DNA of 64,000 bases from Pseudoalteromonas sp. '520P1 No. 423'. GTDB lineage: Bacteria; Pseudomonadota; Gammaproteobacteria; Enterobacterales; Alteromonadaceae. The notes below the pieces were generated by a model that was not told where the DNA came from, did no database searches, and worked only from the letters and a program-made list of their open reading frames with translations. The DNA lies in the NCBI RefSeq assembly GCF_001269985.1, contig NZ_BBZB01000002.1, positions 992,001 through 1,056,000 on the forward strand, read 5' to 3'. The stretch's first letter is position 1. Each line of letters begins with the position of its first letter. Shown one piece after another: positions 15,996 through 25,046 of this stretch. The translations under genes were made by a program, and so were the position numbers.

Positions 15996-18356
15996 ATGAA
16001 AGTTTCTTTTATGAAAAGTTTACAAAGTCGTATTTTTATCTTGTTTCTCTTTTTGCTTTTGTGCATCCAAATGATGTCTTTTTATTCAACATACCAAGCA
16101 AAGCAAAAATCTGAAACCGTTCAATTAAATAATAAAATAGCAACCGCTAAACAAGTGTTTGAAACACAGCTAAACAATCGAAACTATTACCTAAATGCCT
16201 TTGCTGAAACAGCGGCAAAAGATTATGGTTTAAAAAATGTATTTACCGAAGACAGAAAAAGTTTTTTGTTAGCACTTAATAACCATAGAAAAAGAATTAA
16301 TGCAGATTTAGCGATATCAATTAAATCAGATGGCGAAATCACTGGTCAGTTAATTACATATCATAAAAACAAACAAAAAAAAGTAAAAGTAGGTCCAGAT
16401 CAAGGAAAGACTTTTAATAACTTTGAAATTTTTACTCAAACAGATACAACTGAGCTTTATTATTTAGATACTAAAATCTATCAATTAAGCTTAGCGCCTT
16501 TAAAAAGTGGTAGTAGGATAATAGGCTGGGTCGGATTCGGCTATATCATAGATCATAATTTAGCAAATGAATTAGCAAAATTAACAGGTGTTAATATTAG
16601 TTTTTTGCTTGAAGATCCTGCTTTGAATAATACTACAGAAGTGATCAGCTCTCACTTATCAGATAATGAACAATATGATCTTAAGTCGATTCAATCGATA
16701 AACGCTGGCATTGATATTAATTATATTTCAAGTCACTTTAGATTAGGTGAAGTTAATAGTTCAAACCTGACGGCATTAATGTTTCAGTCTAAAGTATCAG
16801 TGCTTAAGAATATTCAGGCAGACTGGCAGGAATTCCTCATAATATTCATGTTTGAACTTGTATTATCTCTTTTTGGCGCATATTTAATTTCAGCGGGCAT
16901 TACCCGTCCCATTAAACAATTGATACATCAAATAAAACATATTGGCCAAGGGAAATATGATCATGATGTTGAGATTGATGCCTCTCACGAATTAACCCAA
17001 TTAGCTGATGAATTTAATCAAATGAAAGATGCTGTAGTCGCTCGTGAGCAGTTGATCAGACATCAAGCATATCATGACTCAATTACTGATTTACCTAATA
17101 GGAACTACCTTGCAGAAAGGTTAGTTGAATATAAAAACAAGGAAACAGGCTTTTTAATTCTTCAAATTAATATTAGAAGAATTAAAGAAATAAATGACAC
17201 TTTAGGTCATAAAGTCGGAGATAAGGTCATAATTGAGTTTTCTAACAGACTTAAAGAATATTGTCTGGAAGATGAGCTGTTTCATTTAGGGGCTGATGAA
17301 TTTGTATTGATAAGTCAGAAATTAGAGATCGAAAATACCATATCACAGTTATCAATTCGTTTAGACCCTTTGTTTAACCACGAAAATTTAAATCTTCATT
17401 TGCAATATTGTATCGGAATAGCGCAATACCCAATACATCATACAGGTGAAATTACCGACCTATTAAAGAGAACAGACATTGCCTTGCAATACGCAAAAAA
17501 ACATAATCGCATCTATCAAACTTATGATCGCCAATTTGATTTTAATACAGTTGAGCGACTTCATCTAATTAATAGTTTAAAAACTGCAATAGAACAAAAC
17601 CAACTGGTATTACATTATCAACCTAAGGTTTCTTTATCTTCGATGCAAATTAGTCATGTTGAGGCACTTGTTCGTTGGGAGCACCCTATAAATGGATTAA
17701 TACCACCAGATTCATTTATCAGCATTGCAGAGCAAACCGGTCAAATGGATGCATTAACCCGTTGGGTGACTAAAGAAGCGATTGAGCAATACTTAAAATG
17801 GCAAAAACTTAATATTAATATCAAAATCGCCATTAATATTTCAGCTGATAATTTAAAAGACAAATCTTATAGCGACTATGTCATCGCATTGAAAGAAGAT
17901 AATAATATTGCAGATTATGAGATCACTTTAGAAGTGACTGAAGATGCTGTTTTATCTGATCCACAACAGGCAACTGAAATTTTAGCTTACTTAAAATCTC
18001 ATGGGTTTAAACTCTCTATAGACGATTATGGCACTGGCTATTCTTCATTGGCTCAGTTAAAGCAATTACCTGTACAAGAGTTAAAAATTGATAAATCATT
18101 TGTTCAGCAATTAATGCAAAACAAAGATGATCAAATCATTGTCAGATCTACAATTGAATTAGCACATAATATGGGGTTAAGTGTTGTTGCTGAAGGCATT
18201 GAAGATGAAAGAACATTACTTTGGCTGCAAAAACATAATTGTGAATTAGCACAAGGTTATTTTATTAGTCGGCCAATTAAAGCTGATTTATTTCAAACAT
18301 GGTTAAAGGAAAGCGCATTCAGCACAGCTAAGGATGGTAAATGGTTAAAATTATAG
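15996..18356 (+). CDS. Membrane sensor GGDEF-EAL protein, probable c-di-GMP phosphodiesterase
   Basis: A 786-residue inner-membrane protein. TM1 at about 10-28, periplasmic sensor domain to about 275, TM2 at about 277-300, HAMP (about 300-350), GGDEF (about 355-515) and EAL (about 530-775). The GGDEF motif is degenerate (GADEF), so cyclase activity is doubtful. The EAL side looks complete: EALVRW, NISADNL, the Glu in EVTEDAV, DDYGTGYSS, the Lys in LKIDKSF, AEGIEDE and QGYFISRP. I therefore expect c-di-GMP hydrolysis, controlled by a periplasmic ligand. It sits between a periplasmic cupredoxin and an outer-membrane barrel gene, so the signal may be copper or redox, which is inference. A second ATG at 16011 is an alternative start. 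Confidence 0.9.
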   Translation: MKVSFMKSLQSRIFILFLFLLLCIQMMSFYSTYQAKQKSETVQLNNKIATAKQVFETQLNNRNYYLNAFAETAAKDYGLKNVFTEDRKSFLLALNNHRKRINADLAISIKSDGEITGQLITYHKNKQKKVKVGPDQGKTFNNFEIFTQTDTTELYYLDTKIYQLSLAPLKSGSRIIGWVGFGYIIDHNLANELAKLTGVNISFLLEDPALNNTTEVISSHLSDNEQYDLKSIQSINAGIDINYISSHFRLGEVNSSNLTALMFQSKVSVLKNIQADWQEFLIIFMFELVLSLFGAYLISAGITRPIKQLIHQIKHIGQGKYDHDVEIDASHELTQLADEFNQMKDAVVAREQLIRHQAYHDSITDLPNRNYLAERLVEYKNKETGFLILQINIRRIKEINDTLGHKVGDKVIIEFSNRLKEYCLEDELFHLGADEFVLISQKLEIENTISQLSIRLDPLFNHENLNLHLQYCIGIAQYPIHHTGEITDLLKRTDIALQYAKKHNRIYQTYDRQFDFNTVERLHLINSLKTAIEQNQLVLHYQPKVSLSSMQISHVEALVRWEHPINGLIPPDSFISIAEQTGQMDALTRWVTKEAIEQYLKWQKLNINIKIAINISADNLKDKSYSDYVIALKEDNNIADYEITLEVTEDAVLSDPQQATEILAYLKSHGFKLSIDDYGTGYSSLAQLKQLPVQELKIDKSFVQQLMQNKDDQIIVRSTIELAHNMGLSVVAEGIEDERTLLWLQKHNCELAQGYFISRPIKADLFQTWLKESAFSTAKDGKWLKL

Positions 18357-19570
18357 TTTCAATATTTGCACTACTCAGTGTGAATGCTTTTTCAATTGAA
18401 CATGAATTTAAAGGTTTAATTGATACTAGAATCGTATCTGTTTCTGACAATAATACGAGTTATCTAGAAGGTGATTATGGTAAATTTAATTATAGTGATG
18501 ATACCCAGTTAACCTTGTCTCAACTTGGTTTGCAATACGCTTTAAAATGGGAGAATAATCTTGAATTACGTGTTGTTGGAAATTTATATCTAGATGGTGT
18601 TAAAGATGGAGGTGGCTTAACTGAAGCATTTATATCTTATAAAAGCTTACCAAACCAAAATGGCTGGCGTGTAAAATCAAAAGCGGGCATTTTCTATCCT
18701 AATATTTCATTAGAAAATATCGCAACAGCTTGGTCTACGCCTTATACATTAGCAAGCTCAAGTTTAAACAACTGGGTAGGTGAGGAATTAAGACACTCTG
18801 GCGTGCAATTTTCATTAGATAAACTTGGAAAATTCACCAAATCTTCTCATAACTTTTCTTTCGATATGGCCTTATTTCACAATAATGATACTACTGGCGC
18901 TATGTTATCTTGGCATGGTTGGACTCTAGGCAATAGACAGACTCTGTTGAATGAAAAGTTAGTTGTGCAACCTTTTGCTGCGCGGGAATCTACTTTAAAT
19001 GGACAAGCAGCCAGTTCAGATCCATTTATTGAACTTGATAACCGATGGGGAGTACATTTAACAACAAATTGGAAATACCAAAATTATTTAACAGTGTCTG
19101 GAGGAGTCTATAACAATAATGCCGATGCAAGTATTGTAAAATCAGGACAATACACTTGGGACACAAACTTTGAACACTTTGGCATCAAATATAACGTATA
19201 TAAACAGCTTCAGTTTATTGCGCAATATATGACTGGCAGTACATTTATGCAATCGCCTTATGGCGATAAGGTTGTTGAAAATGACTTTAATAGCGGCTTT
19301 GTTATGATACGTTATCTTCAGAATAACAATCAATATGCATTAAGATTAGAAGAATTTGAAGTTAAAGATTATGATTCTACAGTGGGTGATAATAACAACG
19401 AATACGGAAAAAGCATCACATTAAGTTATAGGTATAAATTAAATAAAAGAAGCTTTATTCATACTGAGTATAACTGGATTGACTCATCAAGACCTTCCCG
19501 TTGGTATTTAAAACAGGATATAGATTTAATAGAACACCAATATCAACTCGCTTTTAGACATTATTTTTAA
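18341..19570 (+). CDS. Outer-membrane beta-barrel, porin-like, third gene of the cupredoxin operon
   Basis: A 409-residue protein with a signal peptide (about 1-18, NAFS) followed by alternating beta-strand sequence rich in aromatic and polar residues, with many Asn, Gly and Tyr turns, and a C-terminal Phe (RHYF) as required for barrel insertion by BAM. The strand count fits a 14- to 18-strand barrel. It resembles uncharacterised porin-like proteins found next to cupredoxin and GGDEF-EAL genes. Its ATG lies inside the upstream gene (16-base overlap), which means translational coupling. Ligand and selectivity are unknown; a role in copper or small-molecule passage is only a guess from the neighbours. 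A bidirectional terminator follows at 19603-19627. Confidence 0.75.
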   Translation: MVKIIVSIFALLSVNAFSIEHEFKGLIDTRIVSVSDNNTSYLEGDYGKFNYSDDTQLTLSQLGLQYALKWENNLELRVVGNLYLDGVKDGGGLTEAFISYKSLPNQNGWRVKSKAGIFYPNISLENIATAWSTPYTLASSSLNNWVGEELRHSGVQFSLDKLGKFTKSSHNFSFDMALFHNNDTTGAMLSWHGWTLGNRQTLLNEKLVVQPFAARESTLNGQAASSDPFIELDNRWGVHLTTNWKYQNYLTVSGGVYNNNADASIVKSGQYTWDTNFEHFGIKYNVYKQLQFIAQYMTGSTFMQSPYGDKVVENDFNSGFVMIRYLQNNNQYALRLEEFEVKDYDSTVGDNNNEYGKSITLSYRYKLNKRSFIHTEYNWIDSSRPSRWYLKQDIDLIEHQYQLAFRHYF

Positions 19571-19602
19571 TACTCCTAAGATAGTGAAAGAATAAAAAAA
19601 CA

Positions 19603-19627
19603 AAAAGGAGCTTAATAAGCTCCTTTT
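19603..19627. terminator. Bidirectional terminator between the porin gene and the minus-strand genes
   Basis: AAAAGGAGC and GCTCCTTTT flank a 7-nt loop; the full repeat is a perfect 12-bp dyad. A-run and T-run on the two sides allow termination in both directions. Confidence 0.75.
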
Positions 19628-19648
19628 AAAAAGTATTGATAAATATGG

Positions 19649-19795
19649 TTACTCTACGATATTTGCAACTGTATGTTCGATAGCCAATTTATATTCTGTA
19701 TCATCACAGTTTTCTGTACCACAATCTTTTTCTTCTAAAACAATAATATAGTTACCGTCTTCTTTAAAGTCTTGTTCAGGTACAGTAAGTTTCAA
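19649..19795 (-). CDS. Small acidic protein, possibly a gene remnant
   Basis: A 48-residue frame starting at a TTG (19793-19795) encodes an acidic product, KLTVPEQDFKEDGNYIIVL then CGTENCDDTEYKLAIEH, with a Cys-x4-Cys pair. The start lies just downstream of a hairpin after the exporter gene, with only a poor ribosome binding site. The composition looks like real protein, but I do not recognise it. It may be the tail of a longer lost gene, or a short free-standing gene. The 5' extension of this frame overlaps the exporter's 3' end and is not protein-like. Confidence 0.35.
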   Translation of the reverse strand: MKLTVPEQDFKEDGNYIIVLEEKDCGTENCDDTEYKLAIEHTVANIVE

Positions 19796-19803
19796 ATATA
19801 AAA

Positions 19804-19830
19804 GGATAGCCCTAAAAACTAGGGCTGAAT
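19804..19830 (-). terminator. Terminator of the interrupted exporter gene
   Basis: AGCCCTA (19808-19814) and TAGGGCT (19820-19826) form a perfect 7-bp stem, 5-nt loop, 7 bases after the exporter's original stop codon; on the minus strand it is followed by ATCCTTTTAT. Confidence 0.6.
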
Positions 19831-19832
19831 GA

Positions 19833-19970
19833 TTAAAGGCTTTTCTTAGGAGGAAGAGCGACGTTGGCAAATATTATTCCAGCAATTAAAGACATAAAAA
19901 TAATGAAAGTTTGCTGTCCTATGTGTTCAGTATGTAAAAAATCTTGACCAGACATCAGTGCGTTTAAACC
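19833..19970 (-). pseudogene. C-terminal fragment of a ThrE-type exporter, separated by IS66
   Basis: On the minus strand, directly next to the IS66 left end, the frame NALMSGQDFLHTEHIGQQTF and SLIAGIIFANVALPPKKSL runs to a TAA at 19833-19835. It is the last 43 residues, with the final membrane helix, of the threonine/serine exporter whose first 365 residues lie at 22348-23444. Joining the two at the duplicated TTTAAACC restores an uninterrupted protein of about 408 residues (IGL-NAL). This piece has no start of its own and is not expected to be made. Confidence 0.9.
19963..19970. repeat. IS66 target site duplication, left copy
   Basis: TTTAAACC at 19963-19970 is repeated exactly at 22348-22355 on the other side of the element. 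Eight bases is the normal duplication for the IS66 family. Confidence 0.93.
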
Positions 19971-20050
19971 GTAAGCGCTAATTTAACCCCACATTCCAAT
20001 TTCAATCAGCTTTAAGCAAAATTATCTCATCAAATTAATTCGGGATAATT

Positions 20051-20371
20051 ATGAAATATCAGCAAAAAATTAAACATTGGCAGTCACTCTTTATTCAGCA
20101 ACAAAACAGTGGTCTTTCTATTACTGATTTTTGTAAACAGCAAAAATTTTCAACTTCTACATTTTATGCCTGGAAAAAACGCATAGCCAAAACTAATGGC
20201 AATAAGCCCCTGCCGACTCAAAAGCAACAACTTATTCCCTTGCTTGTTGAAGGTGCCGCTGAACTTCAAACGACCTCGCTCAAATTAAGTACACCAACCG
20301 GCTATCAATTAGAATTTGATGAGGACTTATGTCATCAAAAGCTTCATCATATTGTGAGTTTACTTAAATGA
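20051..20371 (+). CDS. tnpA: IS66 family accessory protein TnpA
   Basis: A 106-residue protein with an N-terminal helix-turn-helix: HWQSLFIQQQNSGLSITDFC then FSTSTFYAWKKRI, the classic start of IS66 OrfA. It probably binds DNA and is needed with TnpB for transposition. The ATG follows GGGATAATT closely. The 3' end overlaps tnpB by 4 bases (ATGA), indicating translational coupling. Length is within the usual 90-130 residues. Confidence 0.9.
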   Translation: MKYQQKIKHWQSLFIQQQNSGLSITDFCKQQKFSTSTFYAWKKRIAKTNGNKPLPTQKQQLIPLLVEGAAELQTTSLKLSTPTGYQLEFDEDLCHQKLHHIVSLLK

Positions 20372-20718
20372 TCTGTCCTCAACAGGTATATTTGGTCACT
20401 GGCTTTACTGACATGCGTAAATCCATAAATGGTTTATCAATCATTGTTGCTGAGCAACTTGAGTTAGATCCTCTCAATCAAGCTTGGTATGTTTTTTGTA
20501 ATAAACATCGCGATAAGCTAAAAATTTTATTTTGGGATACTAATGGTTTTTGGCTCTATTATCGACGTTTAGAACAAGGTCGCTTTCAATGGCCGAAAAA
20601 CAGTTGTTCATTGGCTGCTATGGGTATTGAACAACGCCAGTTGCAATGGTTACTCTCAGGCTTGCCTGTTAGTAATCCGTCACGACATCACACATTATCA
20701 GGCCTATCGGTTATGTGA
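20368..20718 (+). CDS. tnpB: IS66 family protein TnpB (OrfB)
   Basis: A 116-residue protein of the IS66 OrfB family: VYLVTGFTDMRKSINGLSII, then WYVFCNKHRDKLKILFWDTN and FWLYYRRLEQGRFQWP are its signature blocks. It is required for IS66 transposition; its molecular role is not settled. It starts inside the tnpA stop. The last twenty residues (NPSRHHTLSGLSVM) are a plausible family end, although a neighbouring frame also stays open for about 40 codons past it. I keep the frame shown. Confidence 0.88.
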   Translation: MICPQQVYLVTGFTDMRKSINGLSIIVAEQLELDPLNQAWYVFCNKHRDKLKILFWDTNGFWLYYRRLEQGRFQWPKNSCSLAAMGIEQRQLQWLLSGLPVSNPSRHHTLSGLSVM

Positions 20719-20801
20719 TCCTGAAGAGCATTTTTTAGGTATTGAACGATCTTTTTACTGTGTCATGCTAGCCATACTTTGAGATAAATAAAGCTTTATA
20801 A

Positions 20802-22322
20802 ATGTCTGATAATGCGCAAATAAATCAACTGCAAAAACAACTGGCGGCTTTGCAAGCTCAGGTTGATGCATTGCAGCAAGATAAACAAGCATTAAAAGAA
20901 GATATGGTTGAAATGCAGGCGCGTATTGATCACCTTCTTGCAGAATTGAAACTGAGCAAATCTCAAAAATATGGCAAGAAAAGTGAGAAGGCACCACGTG
21001 GCACCTTTAACGAAGCAGAGCAAGCAAAGTCAGCGCCCAAGCATCATAAAAAAGGCAAACAAACACTGCCTGAAGATATACCGCGTGAAGAAGTTGAACA
21101 TGTATTAGCAGATAGCAGTTGTATGTGTTGCGGGAATGATATGCATGTTTGTGGCACTGAAGAAAGTGAACAAGTTAAAATTATCCCAGCCAAAATCAGT
21201 GTCATAAAACACAAGCAATTCAAATACGCTTGTCGTCATTGTGAAAATACTGAAATCAAAAACAAAATCATTACCGCTTCCAAGCCAAAACAACCGATAC
21301 CCGGCAGTATTGCCAGCGCGGAAACACTGGCTGCAGTTGTGACGGCTAAATATTGTGATGCGTTACCGCTTTATCGACAGGTTGAGATATTCAAACGCGG
21401 TGGACTTAGCTTGTCTCGGGGCACGCTGGCAAATTGGTGTATTAAAGCTGGCGCAATCATTAAACCTTTAGTTGAAGCAATGAGACGACATTTACTCGCT
21501 CAGCATAGTTTATGCGCCGATGAAACTCGAGTTCAGGTATTAGATGAGCCTGATAAAAAAGCCACAAACCAATCTTATATGTGGGTGTATCGCAGTAACG
21601 AAATGAGTGAGCAACCTGTTGTGGTTTATGATTACCAGGCGGGTAGAAGTCGCGCCTGTTTAAAAGAATTCCTAGGGGATTATCAAGGATATTTACAGTG
21701 TGATGGCTACCCTGTTTATGACAATGTTGAAAATATCACGCCTGTAGGCTGCTGGGCACATGCCAGGCGTAAATATAATGATGCACTTAAGGCTGAGTCA
21801 AAGAATAAAGGTCGGGCACATAAGGCAATCAGTTTCATCAGTAAACTTTATAAATTAGAAACGCAGGCAAAAAACAAGAAACTAAGCGCAAAGAAACGCT
21901 ATCAATTACGGCAAGAAAAAGCCAAACCAATATTAGCAGCATTTAAAATATGGTTAGATGAAGCCAAGATAAAAGTCACCAAAGAGAGCCATATTGGCAA
22001 AGCAATCAACTACACACTTAATCAATGGGATAAATTAAATCATTATATAGAAGATGGTGAATTAGGTATCGACAATAATATAACGGAGCGAGATATCAGA
22101 CCATTTACCACGGGACGGAAAAACTGGATGTTCTCACAATCAGTCAATGGTGTAGAGGCAAGTGCGATACTTTATAGTATTGTCATGACATGTCGGGCAA
22201 ATGATATAAACCCATATTACTACTTCCAACATTTATTTAAAGAAATGCCAAATCGAGAAGAAAATTCAGATTTAACAGATTTAATGCCGTGGAATGTGCA
22301 GCTAGACTTTGATTATAACTAG
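20802..22322 (+). CDS. tnpC: IS66 family DDE transposase TnpC
   Basis: A 506-residue transposase that cuts and joins the element's ends. An N-terminal coiled coil (about 3-50) leads to the KSQKYGKKSEK motif, a zinc-finger-like region (CMCCGN and CRHCEN), and the catalytic domain with Asp in CADETRV, Asp in QCDGYPVYDN, and Glu in the NNITERDIRPF block. The C-terminal IS66 tail (AILYSIVMTCRANDINPYYY) is present. No internal stop is seen and length is normal, so it should be functional. It starts 83 bases after tnpB. Confidence 0.95.
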   Translation: MSDNAQINQLQKQLAALQAQVDALQQDKQALKEDMVEMQARIDHLLAELKLSKSQKYGKKSEKAPRGTFNEAEQAKSAPKHHKKGKQTLPEDIPREEVEHVLADSSCMCCGNDMHVCGTEESEQVKIIPAKISVIKHKQFKYACRHCENTEIKNKIITASKPKQPIPGSIASAETLAAVVTAKYCDALPLYRQVEIFKRGGLSLSRGTLANWCIKAGAIIKPLVEAMRRHLLAQHSLCADETRVQVLDEPDKKATNQSYMWVYRSNEMSEQPVVVYDYQAGRSRACLKEFLGDYQGYLQCDGYPVYDNVENITPVGCWAHARRKYNDALKAESKNKGRAHKAISFISKLYKLETQAKNKKLSAKKRYQLRQEKAKPILAAFKIWLDEAKIKVTKESHIGKAINYTLNQWDKLNHYIEDGELGIDNNITERDIRPFTTGRKNWMFSQSVNGVEASAILYSIVMTCRANDINPYYYFQHLFKEMPNREENSDLTDLMPWNVQLDFDYN

Positions 22323-22343
22323 CCGCACCGCCTAGTTGCGCGT

Positions 22344-23444
22344 TTACTTTAAACCTATATAAGTTTTACTTCCTGGTACCAATACAATTAGACCTTGCAT
22401 AGATACAATACAAGCAGGTGCATTTGCAATTCGGGTAAATAAATTACTATATATTCCCACTGCAAAAGCACCAACAAAAGCACCTAAAGTGAAATCTAAA
22501 TATATCGCACCCAAATAACTGGCACCAAATGCAATGAAACCTGAGGCTATTGACCAAGTTGCATGTTTTGCTTTAGTTTTAAATATTATAATTAAGCTTG
22601 TACATAATGCAGCTATAGCCACCCAAGCAGTCCACTTTTCAAGTGGTACAGGTGCGATAAACTCAGCTTGACCAAATAGCGCAAAACCTAATGCCATGCC
22701 TAAAAACGCACCGAAATATAGCTTAAATAGCAGCATGATTGCATCCATGATCCGAGCTGTACCAGAGACCAGATGTCTTGCTGAAAGTTCAGCTAATCCA
22801 AGTGTTAAAGCAAGACCCGGAATGAACACAATAATAGCAGAGAGGATCACAAGCCTTATATTAATTCCAGGGTCGATATATACACTGATAGCACAAGCAA
22901 TTAATGCTGATACAACAGCAACTAAAGGCTCTAACATATGGGCAACGCCTTTTGAGCGCTCAGACCATAAAACAAAAATATAAACAACTAAACTGATAAT
23001 CGCAGACCAAAAAGCATCATTCCAGCTGGTGCCCATCAGCATAGCAAAAGCACCTCCAGACATTGAAAATGCTAAACCTGTGGCTACTTTACTGTATGGA
23101 TTAGGTAAATCGTTTATATAGTCTAATCTTTGTTCTGCTTCTTCTAAAGTTCTTGTGCCGTTAGATAATTCATCAACCAATTCGTCTGTACGGGACAATG
23201 AGCCTAAATCAAGTTCACCAGGGGCGACACGTGCTGCATGAGTATATTCATTTTCATGACCTTCACTCCAAATAACGAAAGTTAAAGCGGTTGGAGTGAT
23301 AATAAATGAAGACTTTAATCCAAATGAGCTGGCTACATTAAGTAAGTGTGCTTCTAATCTGTACGCTGGCGTGCCATATTTGTGAAGCATCTTTCCAAGT
23401 TTTACTATAAATTTTCTTTTCTGAGTAAAAGTCGCGTTATTCAA
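22344..23444 (-). pseudogene. Threonine/serine exporter (ThrE family), 5' part, truncated by IS66
   Basis: An inner-membrane amino-acid exporter of the ThrE type, with an N-terminal DUF1212-like domain (KLGKMLHKYGTPAYRLEAHL) followed by about nine remaining membrane helices. The 365 residues before the insertion are intact; the reading ends with one altered residue and a stop supplied by the IS end. The last 43 residues, including one helix, lie at 19833-19970. The start is a TTG at 23442-23444, the only in-frame start after an upstream TGA and before the conserved block. Loss of the last helix probably abolishes export, but a truncated membrane protein may still be made. Confidence 0.9.
22348..22355. 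repeat. IS66 target site duplication, right copy
   Basis: TTTAAACC, identical to 19963-19970. Confidence 0.93.
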
Positions 23445-23648
23445 AATTCAATCCACAAAGAAGTATACATAAACTATAGCTAAAATATTTATATAAAAGC
23501 GATAGGTAATTATATTAATAGCTTAAATACTATTAGGCTATTTTATGTAAGCATTTTTTAATGAACAGATTTTATAAAAAAACATGTTCATAATTTTAGG
23601 TGGATTGTAAATTGAAAAAAAAATCTGTCACGCTTTATTTCACATTTT

Positions 23649-24869
23649 TTATTTGTTTTTCGCTTCAATCCACTGAGCCATATATTTTGTACTGCTCATA
23701 GTATGATGTTTTAACATAGCACCCGTAAAATTATCGCGTCTATGGGAAGTTAATTCATTGATGGTACAATGAATTTTCTCAACAAGCTGTTGGCCTAAAA
23801 GTTCACCATTATATCTATTTTTTAATAGAGGAGAAGCAGCCTGACTAGCCGAATTCCATAATGCTTCATTCTCATAAAGTTTAACTGCTTGTTTCACGAA
23901 TTCATTAATATCATTCTGAATGTCTCCTGGCCATTGTTCATTATCATACATGCCCTCAGCACCAATATCCGTAGTGATATTTGGCGTGCCAACAGTCATA
24001 GCATCTAATAATTTACCTTTTATCCCTGCACCAAATCTAAGCGGTGCTAAGCAAATCTTTGCTTCTTGCATTACTTCAAGTGCATCATCAGCCCAACCTT
24101 TAATATTAAAACCCATTTTTGGATTATTGAGGGCGGTTGCTTTTGGTGGTGGATAAGAGCCATAAATATTTAATTGTGCATCTGGTATGTGTTTACGGAT
24201 CAGAGGCCATATTTTTTGTAAAAATAATACTGCATCCCAATTAGGTGCATGACGAAAGTTTCCGATTGTCATAAATCCAGAGCGTTCGTTAAAGGCTTTT
24301 GTTTTACTGGGTATTTTATTTAAATCAAGCATAAAGGGTAAATAATGCAAAACGTTACAAGGTATATTAAATGTACCTTTAAGCAACTTCATTTCAAAAC
24401 TTGATATTATTAAAGAGATATCACACCTTAAAATTGCAGCGATTTCTCTTTTCGCAATATCGCTTTGCAAGTCAGTTAGTGTCATTGCACGATCTTTTTT
24501 ATGAGCTTGATGGCGCGCATTTCTTAAACATTGTAAATCTTCCGTATCTAATATCTTTAATGCATCAGGACAAAACTTATCAACTCTCCAGCCAAATTGT
24601 TCTTCCATCATAAAACGGTCAAACATTACGATATCTGGAGATAATGTTTGAATATACTCATCAAAACTGGAGCAATTTAATGCAATTTCTTTACTTGAAA
24701 TCCCTTCAAGTTCTAAATCTATCATATGCTCTGTTTTTTGAGCCGGCGTTGCAAATTCAACTTGCCAATCTTGCTTTTTGAATAACCTCAAAATTGATAG
24801 CATATGGCTACCAGCAGCAGATGAGTTTGGTTCAGGCCAAACATAACCGATCACAAGTACTTTTTTCAT
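23649..24869 (-). CDS. Glycosyltransferase, GT4-like
   Basis: A 406-residue cytoplasmic glycosyltransferase with GT-B fold. The N-terminal Rossmann domain begins KKVLVIGYVWPEPNSSAAGS, typical of GT4-like donors/acceptor lobes. The second lobe holds FMTIGNFRHAPNWDAVLFL, NIKGWADDALEVMQEAKICLAP and the donor-binding FGAGIKGKLLDAMTVGTPNI with GAEGM. I chose the ATG at 24869 (AAGAAG upstream), which starts the first beta-strand; 13 more codons upstream are open. It stands alone, not in a polysaccharide cluster, so the acceptor is unknown. It lies downstream of the large envelope operon, separated by a broken gene. Confidence 0.83.
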   Translation of the reverse strand: MKKVLVIGYVWPEPNSSAAGSHMLSILRLFKKQDWQVEFATPAQKTEHMIDLELEGISSKEIALNCSSFDEYIQTLSPDIVMFDRFMMEEQFGWRVDKFCPDALKILDTEDLQCLRNARHQAHKKDRAMTLTDLQSDIAKREIAAILRCDISLIISSFEMKLLKGTFNIPCNVLHYLPFMLDLNKIPSKTKAFNERSGFMTIGNFRHAPNWDAVLFLQKIWPLIRKHIPDAQLNIYGSYPPPKATALNNPKMGFNIKGWADDALEVMQEAKICLAPLRFGAGIKGKLLDAMTVGTPNITTDIGAEGMYDNEQWPGDIQNDINEFVKQAVKLYENEALWNSASQAASPLLKNRYNGELLGQQLVEKIHCTINELTSHRRDNFTGAMLKHHTMSSTKYMAQWIEAKNK

Positions 24870-25046
24870 TACAGAATTCTTCTTACATAAAATAGGGTAA
24901 AAGTTCAATCTTGATAAAATTGACTAATATATAACAAACTCTTAAAAACAGATAACTAAGCTTTATACCTAATATCTTAGGTATTATATAAAGTAGATAA
25001 TAACAGGAAATCAAAGCTTTTAGACACAGTATTTATGTTTAGAGTT

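Larger units (their letters stand above)
19971..22347 (+). mobile_element. Complete IS66-family insertion sequence
   Basis: The element is 2377 bp. Its left end reads GTAAGCGCTAATTTAACCCC and its right end, on the other strand, GTAAACGCGCAACTAGGC. The conserved GTAA-CGC ends are those of IS66. It carries the three usual genes in order (tnpA, tnpB, tnpC) and is bounded by 8-bp direct repeats. All three genes look open, so it may still be active. It inserted into the 3' part of a ThrE-type exporter gene in the opposite orientation. The exact duplication and intact coding regions suggest a recent event. Confidence 0.93.

Noticed and set aside
20640..20760. Frameshift in tnpB
   Set aside because: A second frame stays open past the stop, but the frame used ends with a plausible family C-terminus and overlaps tnpA correctly.
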